Positions 1 through 8,104 are shown, numbered from the stretch's first letter. The stretch: DNA of 64,000 nucleotides from JALYJG01 sp033763555 (GCA_033763555.1 JANRKK010000036.1:62001-126000); one strand, 5' to 3'. Notes: generated by a model not told the origin, from the sequence alone. Numbers and translations are program-made.

Positions 1-168
1 AGCAATGAGAATGCCGTAATCTAAAAGATCTCTTTCCACTTTTGCCCGCAGATAGGGATGCCTTGCTAAGTTTTCTAGAATATTGTCCATGAGCCAGTAA
101 TTATTGCGTTTTAAAATTTCTTCCTTGGCTACTTTCCACTCTGCAAACTTAACCAATGCTCTGATCAT
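1..168 (-). CDS. Hypothetical protein, N-terminal part only (cut by window edge)
   Basis: An open frame of 56 codons runs from an ATG at 168 to the window edge with no stop, so the C-terminus is missing. A clear Shine-Dalgarno (AGGAGAAAATT then ATG) precedes the start. The visible peptide begins MIRALVKFAEWKVAKEE and is charged and helical, with no signal peptide or membrane segment. I recognise no family. The region is visibly richer in A+T than the genes to its right. Confidence 0.6.
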   Translation of the reverse strand, partial: MIRALVKFAEWKVAKEEILKRNNYWLMDNILENLARHPYLRAKVERDLLDYGILIA

Positions 169-260
169 AATTTTCTCCTACCGATTCAATATATCCCGCT
201 GTTATTAAGGCGCGCTCTTTAGGCCGTGTCAATTAAGCCGCGCAGGCGTTTTTCCAAACA

Positions 261-291
261 AAAAGGCCGCAGCCTTGCGGCTGCGGCCTTT
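261..291 (-). terminator. Rho-independent terminator of pal
   Basis: A perfect 10-bp stem (265-274 with 279-288) closes a TTGC loop. Read on the minus strand it is followed by TTTTTG. It lies about 20 bp past the pal stop codon, so it should end the pal transcript. Confidence 0.9.
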
Positions 292-312
292 GTATCAACA
301 CTTAACCAGCGG

Positions 313-801
313 TTACTGGGTAACGACAGTCACGCCGCGGCGGTTTTGCGCCCAGCTGGCTTCGTTGCTGCCCAGAACAGCGGGGCGTTCCTTGCCGTAG
401 CTGACGGTCCGGACGCGTCCGGCGCTGATGCCGTCGGCAACCAGATAGTTCTTCACGGCGGTGGCGCGGCGTTCGCCGAGCGCCAGGTTGTACTCACGCG
501 TGCCGCGTTCGTCACAATGGCCTTCGATCGTTACGTTGATCGAACCGTACTTCTTCAACCAGGCAGCCTGGCGATCCAGGGTCGCGCGGGCTTCCGGCTT
601 CAGGTCGGAATCATTGAAGTCGAAGAAAACACGGTCGCCAACATTGACCACCAGATCTTCCTGCGTGCCAGGCTTGGCAGCGCCCATACGGCCATTGGCG
701 CCACTGCCGCCTGCGCCGCCCATGCCGTCATCGGTTCCGGTCGTGTCGCACGCTGCGACGAGAACGAGTGCCGCTGCGAGGCACAAAAATTTCTTGAACA
801 T
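313..801 (-). CDS. pal: Peptidoglycan-associated lipoprotein Pal
   Basis: 162 aa. Pal is the outer-membrane lipoprotein of the Tol-Pal complex, which holds the outer membrane to peptidoglycan and helps constriction at division. The N-terminus is a lipoprotein signal with lipobox LVAAC (lipidated Cys18), then a Gly/Ala-rich linker to about residue 50. The OmpA_C peptidoglycan-binding domain follows, with the motif GHCDERGTREYN and the NLALGERRA helix. The length is normal. TolB, the usual upstream neighbour, is not present; the next gene upstream is an unrelated exported protein 216 bp away, so pal probably has its own promoter. A strong terminator follows. Confidence 0.97.
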   Translation of the reverse strand: MFKKFLCLAAALVLVAACDTTGTDDGMGGAGGSGANGRMGAAKPGTQEDLVVNVGDRVFFDFNDSDLKPEARATLDRQAAWLKKYGSINVTIEGHCDERGTREYNLALGERRATAVKNYLVADGISAGRVRTVSYGKERPAVLGSNEASWAQNRRGVTVVTQ

Positions 802-1017
802 GGTTTCCCCCTTGCGTGAACCTCGGGGATGTGGACGGCGGATGCCGCGCCCTAGCCGAGATCAGTTAACAGATGTTGTAACGGAAATTAGCCAGCGTAA
901 CGTAGTGAATCAACCCCGATCTTTGTAAAGATTAACAAAAGGTTAGATGGGAGTGACATGATTGCAACGCTAAATCCCTTGCAACCCTTCGCAGCCATAA
1001 AGTTGCCATAAAATTTT

Positions 1018-1407
1018 TCAGGAAACGGGCTTCACCGAAAAACGGACCGTCGTGATTTTTTCCTTGGCGCTGGTATCGATGCGAAGGCGTTCGCCTTCGC
1101 GCTCCCATGTGTGCTTGTCGATATTTTTCCAACCCAGAGGCGGCAGGCTGCGGCGGTAAAAAGCATACACCGCATCAATGGCGACGGGCCCGGCGGCTTC
1201 CGTCATGGCGATGCGCCCCGCTTGCGGCGCGCTGAACAGCACATCCTGCCCTTCCACAAGCTTGAGGCCCGGCATCAAGGGAAGATCATCAATCACCTCG
1301 GCGAATTCCGGCGCATGCGCGGCCGGAGCCTGGTTCATCACCGCGGCATGCAACGGTACAGCCGCCAGCGCGGCAATCAGGGCGAAAAAGGGCAAAAATC
1401 GGTTCAT
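1018..1407 (-). CDS. Exported protein of unknown function
   Basis: 129 aa with a clear Sec signal peptide (MNRFLPFF... cleaved near AAVPLHAA). The mature part contains the stretches LMPGLKLVEGQDVLFSAP, VYAFYRRSLPPLGW and TWEREGERLRI, and looks like a small periplasmic alpha/beta domain. I recall similar short exported proteins in other alphaproteobacteria but know no function. It is transcribed divergently from rpmH, about 110 bp away. Confidence 0.75.
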   Translation of the reverse strand: MNRFLPFFALIAALAAVPLHAAVMNQAPAAHAPEFAEVIDDLPLMPGLKLVEGQDVLFSAPQAGRIAMTEAAGPVAIDAVYAFYRRSLPPLGWKNIDKHTWEREGERLRIDTSAKEKITTVRFSVKPVS

Positions 1408-1460
1408 AAACCAAGGTTAAAGCATGCCGGGCTTGGCCGCACAAGATTACGCTGGAAGAT

Positions 1461-1489
1461 TTGACTCCTGAGCTTCAAGCCCCTATAAA
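1461..1489 (+). promoter_or_regulatory. Sigma-70-type promoter for rpmH-rnpA-yidD-yidC
   Basis: TTGACT (1461-1466), a 17-bp spacer and TATAAA (1484-1489), both close to consensus. The expected start point is near 1496, about 25 bp before the rpmH ATG. This is the strongest promoter-like sequence in the gap. Confidence 0.8.
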
Positions 1490-1519
1490 CACGCGGTTTT
1501 TCGATAATGAGGGCCGACA

Positions 1520-1654
1520 ATGAAACGTACTTTCCAACCCAGCAAGCTCGTGCGCAAACGCCGCCATGGTTTCCGCGCGCGCATGAAGACCGTAGGCGGC
1601 CGCAAAGTTCTGGCCCGTCGCCGCGCCCAGGGCCGCAAGCGGCTTTCGGCTTGA
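1520..1654 (+). CDS. rpmH: 50S ribosomal protein L34
   Basis: 44 aa, the normal L34 length. It starts MKRTFQPSKLVRKRRHGF and ends in the basic GRKRLSA tail, so the family is unmistakable. L34 is a small, highly basic protein of the large ribosomal subunit. Its stop codon overlaps the probable TTG start of rnpA, the usual rpmH-rnpA arrangement, which suggests translational coupling. Confidence 0.98.
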   Translation: MKRTFQPSKLVRKRRHGFRARMKTVGGRKVLARRRAQGRKRLSA

Positions 1655-2010
1655 GCGCTAAAAAAATACCGCTGATCGTTCTCCGTAAAAGAGCTGAATT
1701 TCTTGCTGTTGCCCAGACGGGCCGCAAATGGGTCGCGCCCGGCCTGATCCTGCAAATGGGGGTTCCCGCTGCGTCTGGCCAATTACGCTACGGCCTGACC
1801 GCCAGCCGTAAAATCGGCAATGCCGTGACGCGCAATCGCGCCCGCCGCCGCCTGCGCGCGCTGGCGCAAGAAGTTCTGCCCCCGCATGCCGCGCCCAATG
1901 ACTATGTTCTGATCGCACGCGCAACATCGCCTTCGCGCGATTTCGACGCGCTGAGAAAAGATCTGATGATCAGCCTGCAGAAACTGGGGGCATGGCGGGA
2001 TGCGGCGTGA
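1651..2010 (+). CDS. rnpA: Ribonuclease P protein component
   Basis: About 119 aa. RnpA is the protein subunit that helps the RNase P RNA bind and cut pre-tRNA 5' leaders. The family motif is present as NAVTRNRARRRLR, preceded by the LTASRKIGN strand. The start is not certain: I chose the TTG at 1651 because it overlaps the rpmH stop (TTGA) and gives a normal N-terminus; no ATG or GTG lies between there and the conserved KRAEFLAVA region. It overlaps yidD by 11 bp. Confidence 0.93.
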   Translation: MSAKKIPLIVLRKRAEFLAVAQTGRKWVAPGLILQMGVPAASGQLRYGLTASRKIGNAVTRNRARRRLRALAQEVLPPHAAPNDYVLIARATSPSRDFDALRKDLMISLQKLGAWRDAA

Positions 2011-2236
2011 TTTTTCCCTGTTCGGTTTGTTCTTGCGCAGCCTGATCTGGCTTTACCGCCATAGTCTTTCCTATTTCCTTGGCCGCCAGTGCCGCTTCAT
2101 GCCGACCTGTTCGGAATATGCCGACGAAGCCATCCGCCTTCACGGCCCCGTCAAAGGGACAGGTCTGGCGCTGCGCCGCCTGGGGCGCTGCCATCCCTGG
2201 GGCGACAGCGGATTTGACCCTGTTCAAGGCCGCTAA
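2000..2236 (+). CDS. yidD: Membrane protein insertion efficiency factor YidD
   Basis: 78 aa. YidD is a small membrane-associated protein that assists YidC-dependent insertion. It shows an amphipathic N-terminal helix (LRSLIWLYRHSLSYFLG), the family core CRFMPTCSEYADEAI with its two cysteines, and the ending CHPWGDSGFDPV. It overlaps the 3' end of rnpA and is followed 22 bp later by yidC, the canonical order. Confidence 0.96.
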   Translation: MRRDFSLFGLFLRSLIWLYRHSLSYFLGRQCRFMPTCSEYADEAIRLHGPVKGTGLALRRLGRCHPWGDSGFDPVQGR

Positions 2237-2258
2237 ATCCTGCTACCTCGCTCCCGAC

Positions 2259-3977
2259 ATGGACAATAACAGCAATCTCTTCGCCGCCATTCTTTTGTCG
2301 GTTCTTATTCTGATCGGCTTTCAGTATCTCTATGTGAAGCCGCAGCAGGAACATTACCGCCAGCAGGTATTGGCGGAAAAAACCGCGATGCCCCCCAAGG
2401 CGGAAGCCGTGGCCGCGCCGGAAGTTGCGGGAACCCTACGTGACCGCGCCGCGATCATCAGCGAAAGCCCGCGCATTCCCATTTCAACGCCGCAACTGCG
2501 CGGTTCCATCAATCTCAAGGGCGCACGCCTTGATGATCTGGAGCTGGTTCAGTATCGCGAAACCATCGATCCCCATTCGCCGCGCATTACCCTGCTATCG
2601 CCTTCGGGCTCGGCTGCACCGCATTTATCCTATTACGCCGAATTCAGCTGGCTGGGTGACGGAACCGTTTCTGTCCCCGGCGCGCAGACCGAATGGAAAG
2701 CCGACGGCAAATCGCTATCGCCCAAAGCACCGCTGCGACTGAACTGGAGCAACGGGCAGGGATTGTCGTTCGAGCGCACCATCGCCATCGACGACAATTT
2801 CATGATCACGTTGACCGACCGCGTACACAACACAGGCAGCGCGCCCGTCACGCTTTATCCCTTCGGCCTCATCGCGCGGCAAGGCATGCCATCCGAGCAC
2901 TCAACCTACATCCTGCATGAAGGCCCGCTCGGCGTTCTGAACGGCACGCTGGAAGAACACAAATACGCCACGTTGGCCGAAGAGGGCAAAAAGACCATGG
3001 ACAGTCAGGGCGGCTGGCTTGGCATGACGGACAAATACTGGCTGGTGGCGATGGTGCCGCCACAGACTGAAAAGCTTTCCGCCACCTTCGCCCATAGCCC
3101 CGGCAAGAGTGACACGGCGCACGGATTTTTCCAGACGGATTTCCGTGGCGCGGCGATGAACGTGCCAGCAGGCGGCAGCATCGAACATACATCCCAATTG
3201 TTCGCAGGCGCCAAGCGTGTTCGCCTTTTGGATGATTACGGCAAAAAATACGACATCCCGCGCTTTGACCGCGCCATCGATTTCGGCTGGTTCTATTTCC
3301 TGACCAAGCCGTTTTTGTATTTGCTCGATTATCTCAGCGAGTCCATGGGTAGCTTTGCGCTCGCGCTTCTGGTCTTCACTGTCATGCTCAAATTGCTGAC
3401 GCTGCCTTTGACGCTGAAATCCAACCATTCCATGGCGCGCATGAAAGCTCTGCAGCCGGAAATGAAGCGCATTCAGGAACGCTTCGCCGATGACCGGATG
3501 AAGCAGGGCCAGGAAATGATGGAGCTGTACAAGCGCGAAAAAGTCAGCCCCATGTCGGGCTGTGTGCCGACCTTGATCCAGATTCCGATTTTCTTCGCGC
3601 TGTATAAGGTTCTGTATGTCGGCATCGAAATGCGACAGGTGCCCTTCTATGGCTGGATCAAGGATATGTCCGCGCCGGATCCGACATCGGTTTTCACGCT
3701 GTTCGGTCTAATCGCCTGGACGCCGCCGATGGCCCTGCAAATCGGCATCTGGCCGATCTTGATGGGCCTCAGCATGTTCCTGCAGCAGCGCCTGTCGCCG
3801 CAGCCGCCGGACAAAACCCAGGCGCGCATGTTCATGCTCATGCCCATCCTCTTCACCTACATGCTGTCGCATATGCCCGCCGGACTTGTGATTTACTGGA
3901 CGTGGAGCAACCTGCTGTCCATCGGACAGCAATGGTTCATCATGCGGCAGGATGCGCGGCGCGCTGGCAAAACGTGA
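2259..3977 (+). CDS. yidC: Membrane protein insertase YidC (Oxa1 family)
   Basis: 572 aa from the ATG at 2259. The frame is open further upstream, but that part overlaps yidD in another frame, and MDNNSNLFAAILLSVLILIGF is the typical YidC N-terminus. The first membrane segment (about residues 8-25) is followed by the large periplasmic P1 domain (about 60-330). The insertase core comes next, with its five membrane segments: FALALLVFTVMLKLLTLPLT, the cytoplasmic hairpin, the GCVPTLIQIPIFFALY segment and the C-terminal YIWTW-like end. The groove residue is Lys rather than the Arg of E. coli, as in other alphaproteobacteria. YidC inserts inner-membrane proteins alone or with SecYEG. Confidence 0.98.
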   Translation: MDNNSNLFAAILLSVLILIGFQYLYVKPQQEHYRQQVLAEKTAMPPKAEAVAAPEVAGTLRDRAAIISESPRIPISTPQLRGSINLKGARLDDLELVQYRETIDPHSPRITLLSPSGSAAPHLSYYAEFSWLGDGTVSVPGAQTEWKADGKSLSPKAPLRLNWSNGQGLSFERTIAIDDNFMITLTDRVHNTGSAPVTLYPFGLIARQGMPSEHSTYILHEGPLGVLNGTLEEHKYATLAEEGKKTMDSQGGWLGMTDKYWLVAMVPPQTEKLSATFAHSPGKSDTAHGFFQTDFRGAAMNVPAGGSIEHTSQLFAGAKRVRLLDDYGKKYDIPRFDRAIDFGWFYFLTKPFLYLLDYLSESMGSFALALLVFTVMLKLLTLPLTLKSNHSMARMKALQPEMKRIQERFADDRMKQGQEMMELYKREKVSPMSGCVPTLIQIPIFFALYKVLYVGIEMRQVPFYGWIKDMSAPDPTSVFTLFGLIAWTPPMALQIGIWPILMGLSMFLQQRLSPQPPDKTQARMFMLMPILFTYMLSHMPAGLVIYWTWSNLLSIGQQWFIMRQDARRAGKT

Positions 3978-3993
3978 TGTTTATTGTGCCGCG

Positions 3994-4022
3994 TTGACGC
4001 CTGAGTGTGATTCCAGCATCAT
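3994..4022 (+). promoter_or_regulatory. Possible promoter for the small gene at 4061
   Basis: TTGACG, a 17-bp spacer and CATCAT. The -35 box is good, but the -10 box matches only 4 of 6 positions. It lies 39 bp upstream of the ATG of the 52-aa gene. Confidence 0.35.
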
Positions 4023-4060
4023 GGCCATACTTCGTTCTTCCTTTTTGAAGGAGAAATGTG

Positions 4061-4219
4061 ATGGGTCTGCGTACATCTAAAAAATTAAGATCACCTGCGT
4101 CACGAAACGCGGCCGCCTCAGCTGAAGATCGCGCTGATCTAGAAATAGCCAGGCAGCGCCTTAGATCTGAACGCCCCATCCCTTATGAGCGGGCCAGAAA
4201 AAAGTTAGGTCTCACCTAA
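4061..4219 (+). CDS. Small basic protein of unknown function (52 aa)
   Basis: The ATG is preceded by a strong Shine-Dalgarno (AAGGAGAAATGTG), and 52 codons run to TAA. The product is charged, with a basic N-terminus (MGLRTSKKLRSPASRNAA) and a helical remainder ending IPYERARKKLGLT. That ending resembles the C-terminal tail of some small antitoxins, but no toxin-like partner gene lies next to it, so I give no function. It sits between yidC and the oppositely oriented GTPase gene. Confidence 0.55.
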   Translation: MGLRTSKKLRSPASRNAAASAEDRADLEIARQRLRSERPIPYERARKKLGLT

Positions 4220-4239
4220 ACAGGGTTTGGTAGTGCCCC

Positions 4240-5238
4240 TCAAGCCGCAGCGCAGCTCTCAAACCCTTCGCGCAAAATCTTCTCATCCAGATTGCGGCCG
4301 ATGAAAACGATACGGCTGCGGCGCACACCATCGCCCCACGGCGCGAGATTGCTGCCCTCCATCATCATATGCACACCCTGAATGGCCAGCGGCTTACTGT
4401 TGCCTTTGATGTCGAGAATGCCCTTGTAGCGCAGTAAATCCGGGCCTTTGTTCGCCCGCAATTCGCTCATCCAACCCTCAAACCGCACGGCATCCAGCGG
4501 TTTGTCGAGGGCCAGAGCCACACTCGTCACCGCACTGTCATGACGGCCATGGTCATGATGGTGGTGGTGATCATGCCCGTGATGATGTTTGTGTCCATGG
4601 CCGAGAAAATCCGGCTCATGCTCAAGAATATTTTTCAGATCAAAACTGCCAAGGCCGAGAATTTTATCCAAAGGCACCTGGCAACGCTCCGCCGGAACAA
4701 TGCGAGCAAAGGCGTTGATCGAGCGAATGGCACCTTCAACCTTTTTCATTTCCTCGGCGCTGACCAGATCGGATTTGTTCAGGATGATCACATCGGCGAA
4801 GGCGATTTGTTCGCCCGCTTCGCGCGAATCCTTCAGGCGCTGCGGCAGATGCTTGGCATCCACGACCGTCACAATACTGTCGAGCTTTGTCCGGGCTGCG
4901 ACCTCCTGATCGACAAAAAAAGTCTGCGCGACGGGACCGGGATCGGCAAGGCCCGTTGTTTCGATCAGGATACCGTCAAAGCCCTGCACCCGCTTCATCA
5001 GGCCGCCGATGATGCGGATAAGGTCACCGCGCACGGTGCAGCAGATGCAACCATTATTCATTTCAAAAATTTCTTCGTCCGCGCCGACGACGAGGTCGTT
5101 ATCGATGCCGATTTCGCCGAATTCATTGACAATGACGGCGTATTTCTTGCCGTGCGGCTCCGAGAGAATGCGGTTCAACAAGGTGGTCTTGCCTGCGCCG
5201 AGATAGCCAGTCAGGACGGTAACGGGAATGGGGTTCAT
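4240..5238 (-). CDS. CobW/COG0523-family GTPase, probable metal chaperone
   Basis: 332 aa. The family uses GTP hydrolysis to hand metals, often Zn or Co, to client enzymes. Visible are the Walker A motif GYLGAGKTT (about residues 11-19), the family metal site GCICC (about 63-67), the NKSD guanine-specificity motif, and a C-terminal CobW_C domain. A loop between the two domains is packed with histidines (HGHKHHHGHDHHHHHDHG), as in many Zn-handling members. The start MNPIPVTVLTGYLG is typical. I saw no convincing Zur box upstream, so the metal is inferred only from the His loop. The neighbours give no client. Confidence 0.93.
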   Translation of the reverse strand: MNPIPVTVLTGYLGAGKTTLLNRILSEPHGKKYAVIVNEFGEIGIDNDLVVGADEEIFEMNNGCICCTVRGDLIRIIGGLMKRVQGFDGILIETTGLADPGPVAQTFFVDQEVAARTKLDSIVTVVDAKHLPQRLKDSREAGEQIAFADVIILNKSDLVSAEEMKKVEGAIRSINAFARIVPAERCQVPLDKILGLGSFDLKNILEHEPDFLGHGHKHHHGHDHHHHHDHGRHDSAVTSVALALDKPLDAVRFEGWMSELRANKGPDLLRYKGILDIKGNSKPLAIQGVHMMMEGSNLAPWGDGVRRSRIVFIGRNLDEKILREGFESCAAA

Positions 5239-5370
5239 GAATAATCCTTTGGTTAACGGCGATGTCCATGCCGCAATTGTAACGCTTTATCAACAGCTTG
5301 TTTTTCCGGATGCGGCGGGGGCATGCTGAAACCATTCTGGATATTGCCTGCAAAGCCAAAAAGGAGTGTA

Positions 5371-5392
5371 ATGGCTGCGCCTTAGCAGCCAT
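5371..5392. repeat. Perfect 8-bp inverted repeat in the leader of the STAS gene
   Basis: ATGGCTGC (5371-5378) and GCAGCCAT (5385-5392) can form a hairpin with a 6-nt loop just upstream of the STAS Shine-Dalgarno. An AAGGAG sits before the repeat and the hairpin itself contains a five-codon ATG...TAG mini-frame. It could be an operator or a leader structure; the sequence does not decide. Confidence 0.35.
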
Positions 5393-5409
5393 CTGCGACG
5401 GAGGACAAC

Positions 5410-5757
5410 ATGAAAACGGCCCATGCTCTTGCATCCGACTTTCCCGAACCGGGAATCATGGAAATCTCCCGCTATCTTGACAGTGCCAGCGCCCGGGAAG
5501 TCGAGGAAGACGTTTCTCTCTGCATCCAGAGCGGCGCACGCGAAATGGTTCTGGATTGCGCCAAGCTGCATTACATCACCGGGGCTGGCATGCGCGCCAT
5601 CCTCGCCATGGCCCGCGACATGCAGGCGGTCGAAGGCAAGCTGGCGGTCTGCAATCTGCAGCCCCAGGTGCGTGAGATGTTTGAGGCCTGCGGCTATGAC
5701 AAAATTATTCCCATCTACGGCGACCGGGACGAAGCCGTTGCGCGCATCGCCGCCTGA
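5410..5757 (+). CDS. STAS-domain protein (anti-anti-sigma-like)
   Basis: 115 aa, essentially a single STAS domain. The fold landmarks are visible: the strand GIMEISRYLDSASA, the central MVLDCAKLHYITGAGMRAIL, and the helix LAMARDMQAVEGKLAV. In SpoIIAA/RsbV proteins a Ser in the loop before the central helix is phosphorylated by a kinase. Here that loop reads ITGAG, with Gly-Ala in place of the usual serines and a Thr just before. No anti-sigma kinase gene is adjacent. A GGAGGACAAC Shine-Dalgarno supports the ATG. It is the first gene of a three-gene operon with GPP34 and the SNase-fold protein, with gaps of about 20 bp. Confidence 0.9.
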   Translation: MKTAHALASDFPEPGIMEISRYLDSASAREVEEDVSLCIQSGAREMVLDCAKLHYITGAGMRAILAMARDMQAVEGKLAVCNLQPQVREMFEACGYDKIIPIYGDRDEAVARIAA

Positions 5758-5778
5758 ACATTCCCGCCCACAAGGATT

Positions 5779-6456
5779 ATGATGAAATCCCCCTTGCGCC
5801 CGCCTTTGACGATTCTGGAAGAATTTCTTCTGCTGGCACATGACGATGCCGCCAGCCAGTTCTACCCCCTGGCACGCAGCACGATGGATTGCGCAACCGC
5901 AGGCGCAACGCTGATGGATTTGACGCTGCGCCACCGCATCGACAATGATTTGAAGCATATGTTTGTTGTGGATGCCGAGCCTGTGGATGACGATCTGCTC
6001 GACCCGGTGCTGCAGGTTATGGCGCTGGCGCCTGTGATGGAGCCGCGCTCCATCGCCCACTGGTTGCATCAGGTCGCGGGCGAAGGCGAGGCCTTGCGCG
6101 AACGCGCGATGCGGCGGCTGGAGATGCGCGGCATCCTGAAACGTGAGGAAAAAAAGATTCTCTGGGTGTTTTCAGCTGAACGTTATCCCATTCTGCACGA
6201 AGGCGATGTGCAGCAGATCAAGCAGCGTATGCGCCGCGTTATTTTGGGCGATGATATTCCCCTGCCGCATGATATGATGCTGACGGCGCTGGCGCAGGCC
6301 TGCGGTTTGTTCGATCATATTCTGGGCGGCCGGGAACTGGACGCTGCACAACCGCGGATTGATCTGGTGGCGCGGATGGATTTGATCGGACAGGCCGTTG
6401 CCAAGGCCGTTACCGAGGTGGGAACCACCATGGCGATGGCGTCCGGCTTCCGCTGA
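5779..6456 (+). CDS. GPP34 (Golgi phosphoprotein 3-like) domain protein
   Basis: 225 aa. It matches the GPP34 pattern: an N-terminal LTILEEFLLLAHDD, then AGATLMDLTLRHRID, a middle AMRRLEMRGILKREEKKILWVFSAERYPI, and a C-terminal LMLTALAQACGLFDHI-like region. In eukaryotes the family (GOLPH3/Vps74) binds phosphoinositides at the Golgi; in bacteria its role is largely unknown. There is no signal peptide or membrane segment, so the protein is expected to be cytosolic or peripherally membrane-bound. It lies 21 bp after the STAS gene and 22 bp before the SNase-fold gene, so the three are probably co-expressed. Confidence 0.85.
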   Translation: MMKSPLRPPLTILEEFLLLAHDDAASQFYPLARSTMDCATAGATLMDLTLRHRIDNDLKHMFVVDAEPVDDDLLDPVLQVMALAPVMEPRSIAHWLHQVAGEGEALRERAMRRLEMRGILKREEKKILWVFSAERYPILHEGDVQQIKQRMRRVILGDDIPLPHDMMLTALAQACGLFDHILGGRELDAAQPRIDLVARMDLIGQAVAKAVTEVGTTMAMASGFR

Positions 6457-6478
6457 TCGCTTGACCAAAAGGAATTTC

Positions 6479-8050
6479 ATGAAAAAGACCGCCCTGGCCC
6501 TGACCCTGCTGTGCTTTGCCCTTCCGGCTTCGGCACAGGAAGCGCCCGCGCCGCGCAAAATGCCGCGCACGCCCGTGCAACGCGAATCCCTGCCGGGCAG
6601 TAAACCCGCCGCACCCTCGTCACGGCAAATTCAGGGAACAGCCGCCATCACCGACGGCGACCGTTTGCGCGTGAACGGATTTGATCTGCGGCTTTTTGGC
6701 ATTGTGCCGCCGCAGCTTTCCGCCAGTTTCGGGCCGCAGGCCCGCGCCGCCGTCGATACGCTGACAGCCGGACAGACGGTCACTTGCAGCATTCGCGACC
6801 GCGACCGTGATGGACGCTTCCTTGCTACCTGCCGCAACGCGTCGAACGCCGATCTGGCGCTGGAGCTTCTGCGCCGGGGTCTGGCCGTTGCTGCGCGCGG
6901 CTCGCTGGGGACAACCGAATACGCAACGCCCTATCTCGCCGCTGAACAATCCGCGCAAATCCAGAAAATCGGCATCTGGTCGATGGCAATGACGGCGGCG
7001 ACGCCCGCGCGTGATACCGCCAAAATCAGTGTTCCGGTTGCCGCCGCGCCGCCTCCGGCTGGAGCACCGAAAGAAGACAAGGAAGCTGCACCAGCGGTCG
7101 AGATTGCAGAAAAACCCCCTGTTAAAATTGCGGAACCTGCGTCTGCCATTTCTATTCCTGCCGTGATCGCCCATGACATGGCCGTGGCGGAACAGGCTTC
7201 CATGCCTGGTCTTTCCGAACCGGGCTTTGTCGAACGTTATCAGCTTCTGGTGACGGCGTTGGTGATGCTTGTCACCGCCCTGAGCATCATGGCGGTGATC
7301 AGTGTCCAGCGGCGGCTGGACAGGCTGGCGGAAGCGCGGGCCATTGCCGCCGCCTTGCGCGGTGAATTGATGGCCGCCCGTGCGGTCTGCCAGGCACGCA
7401 TCCGGGCGCTGGCCAATGAAAGCAGTGACAAGATTGCATGGCCGCGTATCCGCACCACCTTGTATCAAGCCTATGTCGGACGCCTGGGCTGGCTGGGCGC
7501 AGAGTTGGCGCGGCAGGTTGCGTCGATTTACGGCCAGTCCAGCGATTATGCCGCCTATTACGAAGGCGGTGACGAAGCGCGCGCGCAAGCCATGCCGAAA
7601 AAACGGGCTTTGCAGATTCTGGTGCAGCATATTGATGAGGTTCTGCCACGCCTCGCTTTGATCGAGCAGACGGGACAGGCGTCCAGCATAAAGAAGATGC
7701 CGCCGCTCAGGCCGCATGCCGCCGCGCCGAAAGCCGCACCTGTTAAAATTGAAACGCCTGCACCGCAGCCTCAAGGTGAAATCGCCCTGGGCGAATTGGC
7801 CCCTGAAGCGCCCGTTGCCGTAGCGCCTCGCGCGCCGTCGCCCTGGCAGCTTTGGGAGGCCGTGCAAAAACTGGCGCGTGGCAACCGGGTTGAGAGAAAG
7901 AAGGCCGAAACCAAAACGCCAGAAGAATTGGTCGCCGATTATACGGCGATGATCGAGGAAGAAATGAAGCGCTTCTCGTTCGGGCTCGGCGATGATGAGG
8001 TTGAGCCGCCGCCTGCCAACATTACCCGTTTCCGCGGCACCAACGGCTAG
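6479..8050 (+). CDS. Membrane-anchored SNase-fold protein, probably catalytically inactive
   Basis: 523 aa from the ATG at 6479 (GGAATTTC upstream). It has a signal peptide ending PASAQ (residue 20), an SNase-like domain (about 51-169), a Pro/Ala-rich linker (about 175-250), one membrane segment (about 254-275) and a charged cytosolic C-terminal region. The SNase fold is clear: TDGDRLRV, LRLFGIVPPQ, DRDGRF and the final GIW. However, the Asp40 and Glu43 of staphylococcal nuclease are Val76 and Gln79 here, while both arginines are kept. Substrate binding is therefore possible but hydrolysis is unlikely. It is the last gene of the STAS-GPP34 operon. Confidence 0.85.
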   Translation: MKKTALALTLLCFALPASAQEAPAPRKMPRTPVQRESLPGSKPAAPSSRQIQGTAAITDGDRLRVNGFDLRLFGIVPPQLSASFGPQARAAVDTLTAGQTVTCSIRDRDRDGRFLATCRNASNADLALELLRRGLAVAARGSLGTTEYATPYLAAEQSAQIQKIGIWSMAMTAATPARDTAKISVPVAAAPPPAGAPKEDKEAAPAVEIAEKPPVKIAEPASAISIPAVIAHDMAVAEQASMPGLSEPGFVERYQLLVTALVMLVTALSIMAVISVQRRLDRLAEARAIAAALRGELMAARAVCQARIRALANESSDKIAWPRIRTTLYQAYVGRLGWLGAELARQVASIYGQSSDYAAYYEGGDEARAQAMPKKRALQILVQHIDEVLPRLALIEQTGQASSIKKMPPLRPHAAAPKAAPVKIETPAPQPQGEIALGELAPEAPVAVAPRAPSPWQLWEAVQKLARGNRVERKKAETKTPEELVADYTAMIEEEMKRFSFGLGDDEVEPPPANITRFRGTNG

Positions 8051-8060
8051 CACCAACAAA

Positions 8061-8085
8061 AACGCCCGGGACAAGCCCGGGCGTT
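8061..8085. terminator. Bidirectional Rho-independent terminator
   Basis: A 10-bp stem, AACGCCCGGG with CCCGGGCGTT, closes a 5-nt loop. T-rich sequence follows on the plus side (TTCAT) and on the minus side (TTTTTGTT). It lies between two convergent genes, as expected for a shared terminator. Confidence 0.85.
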
Positions 8086-8104
8086 TTCATAAAAACAAAT
8101 CCGC

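Noticed and set aside
5239..5300. Possible Zur operator before the COG0523 gene
   Set aside because: A partly symmetrical AT-rich stretch is present, but it does not keep the known Zur half-site pattern well enough to claim.
5298..5480. 60-codon Cys-rich frame in the COG0523-STAS gap
   Set aside because: It would start at a TTG without Shine-Dalgarno and run into the STAS gene in another frame.
6620..8074. 484-codon open frame on the minus strand, opposite the SNase-fold gene
   Set aside because: Product is Arg/His/Gly-rich without any domain, no Shine-Dalgarno, and it covers a gene with signal peptide and recognisable fold. It is an effect of high GC at third positions.
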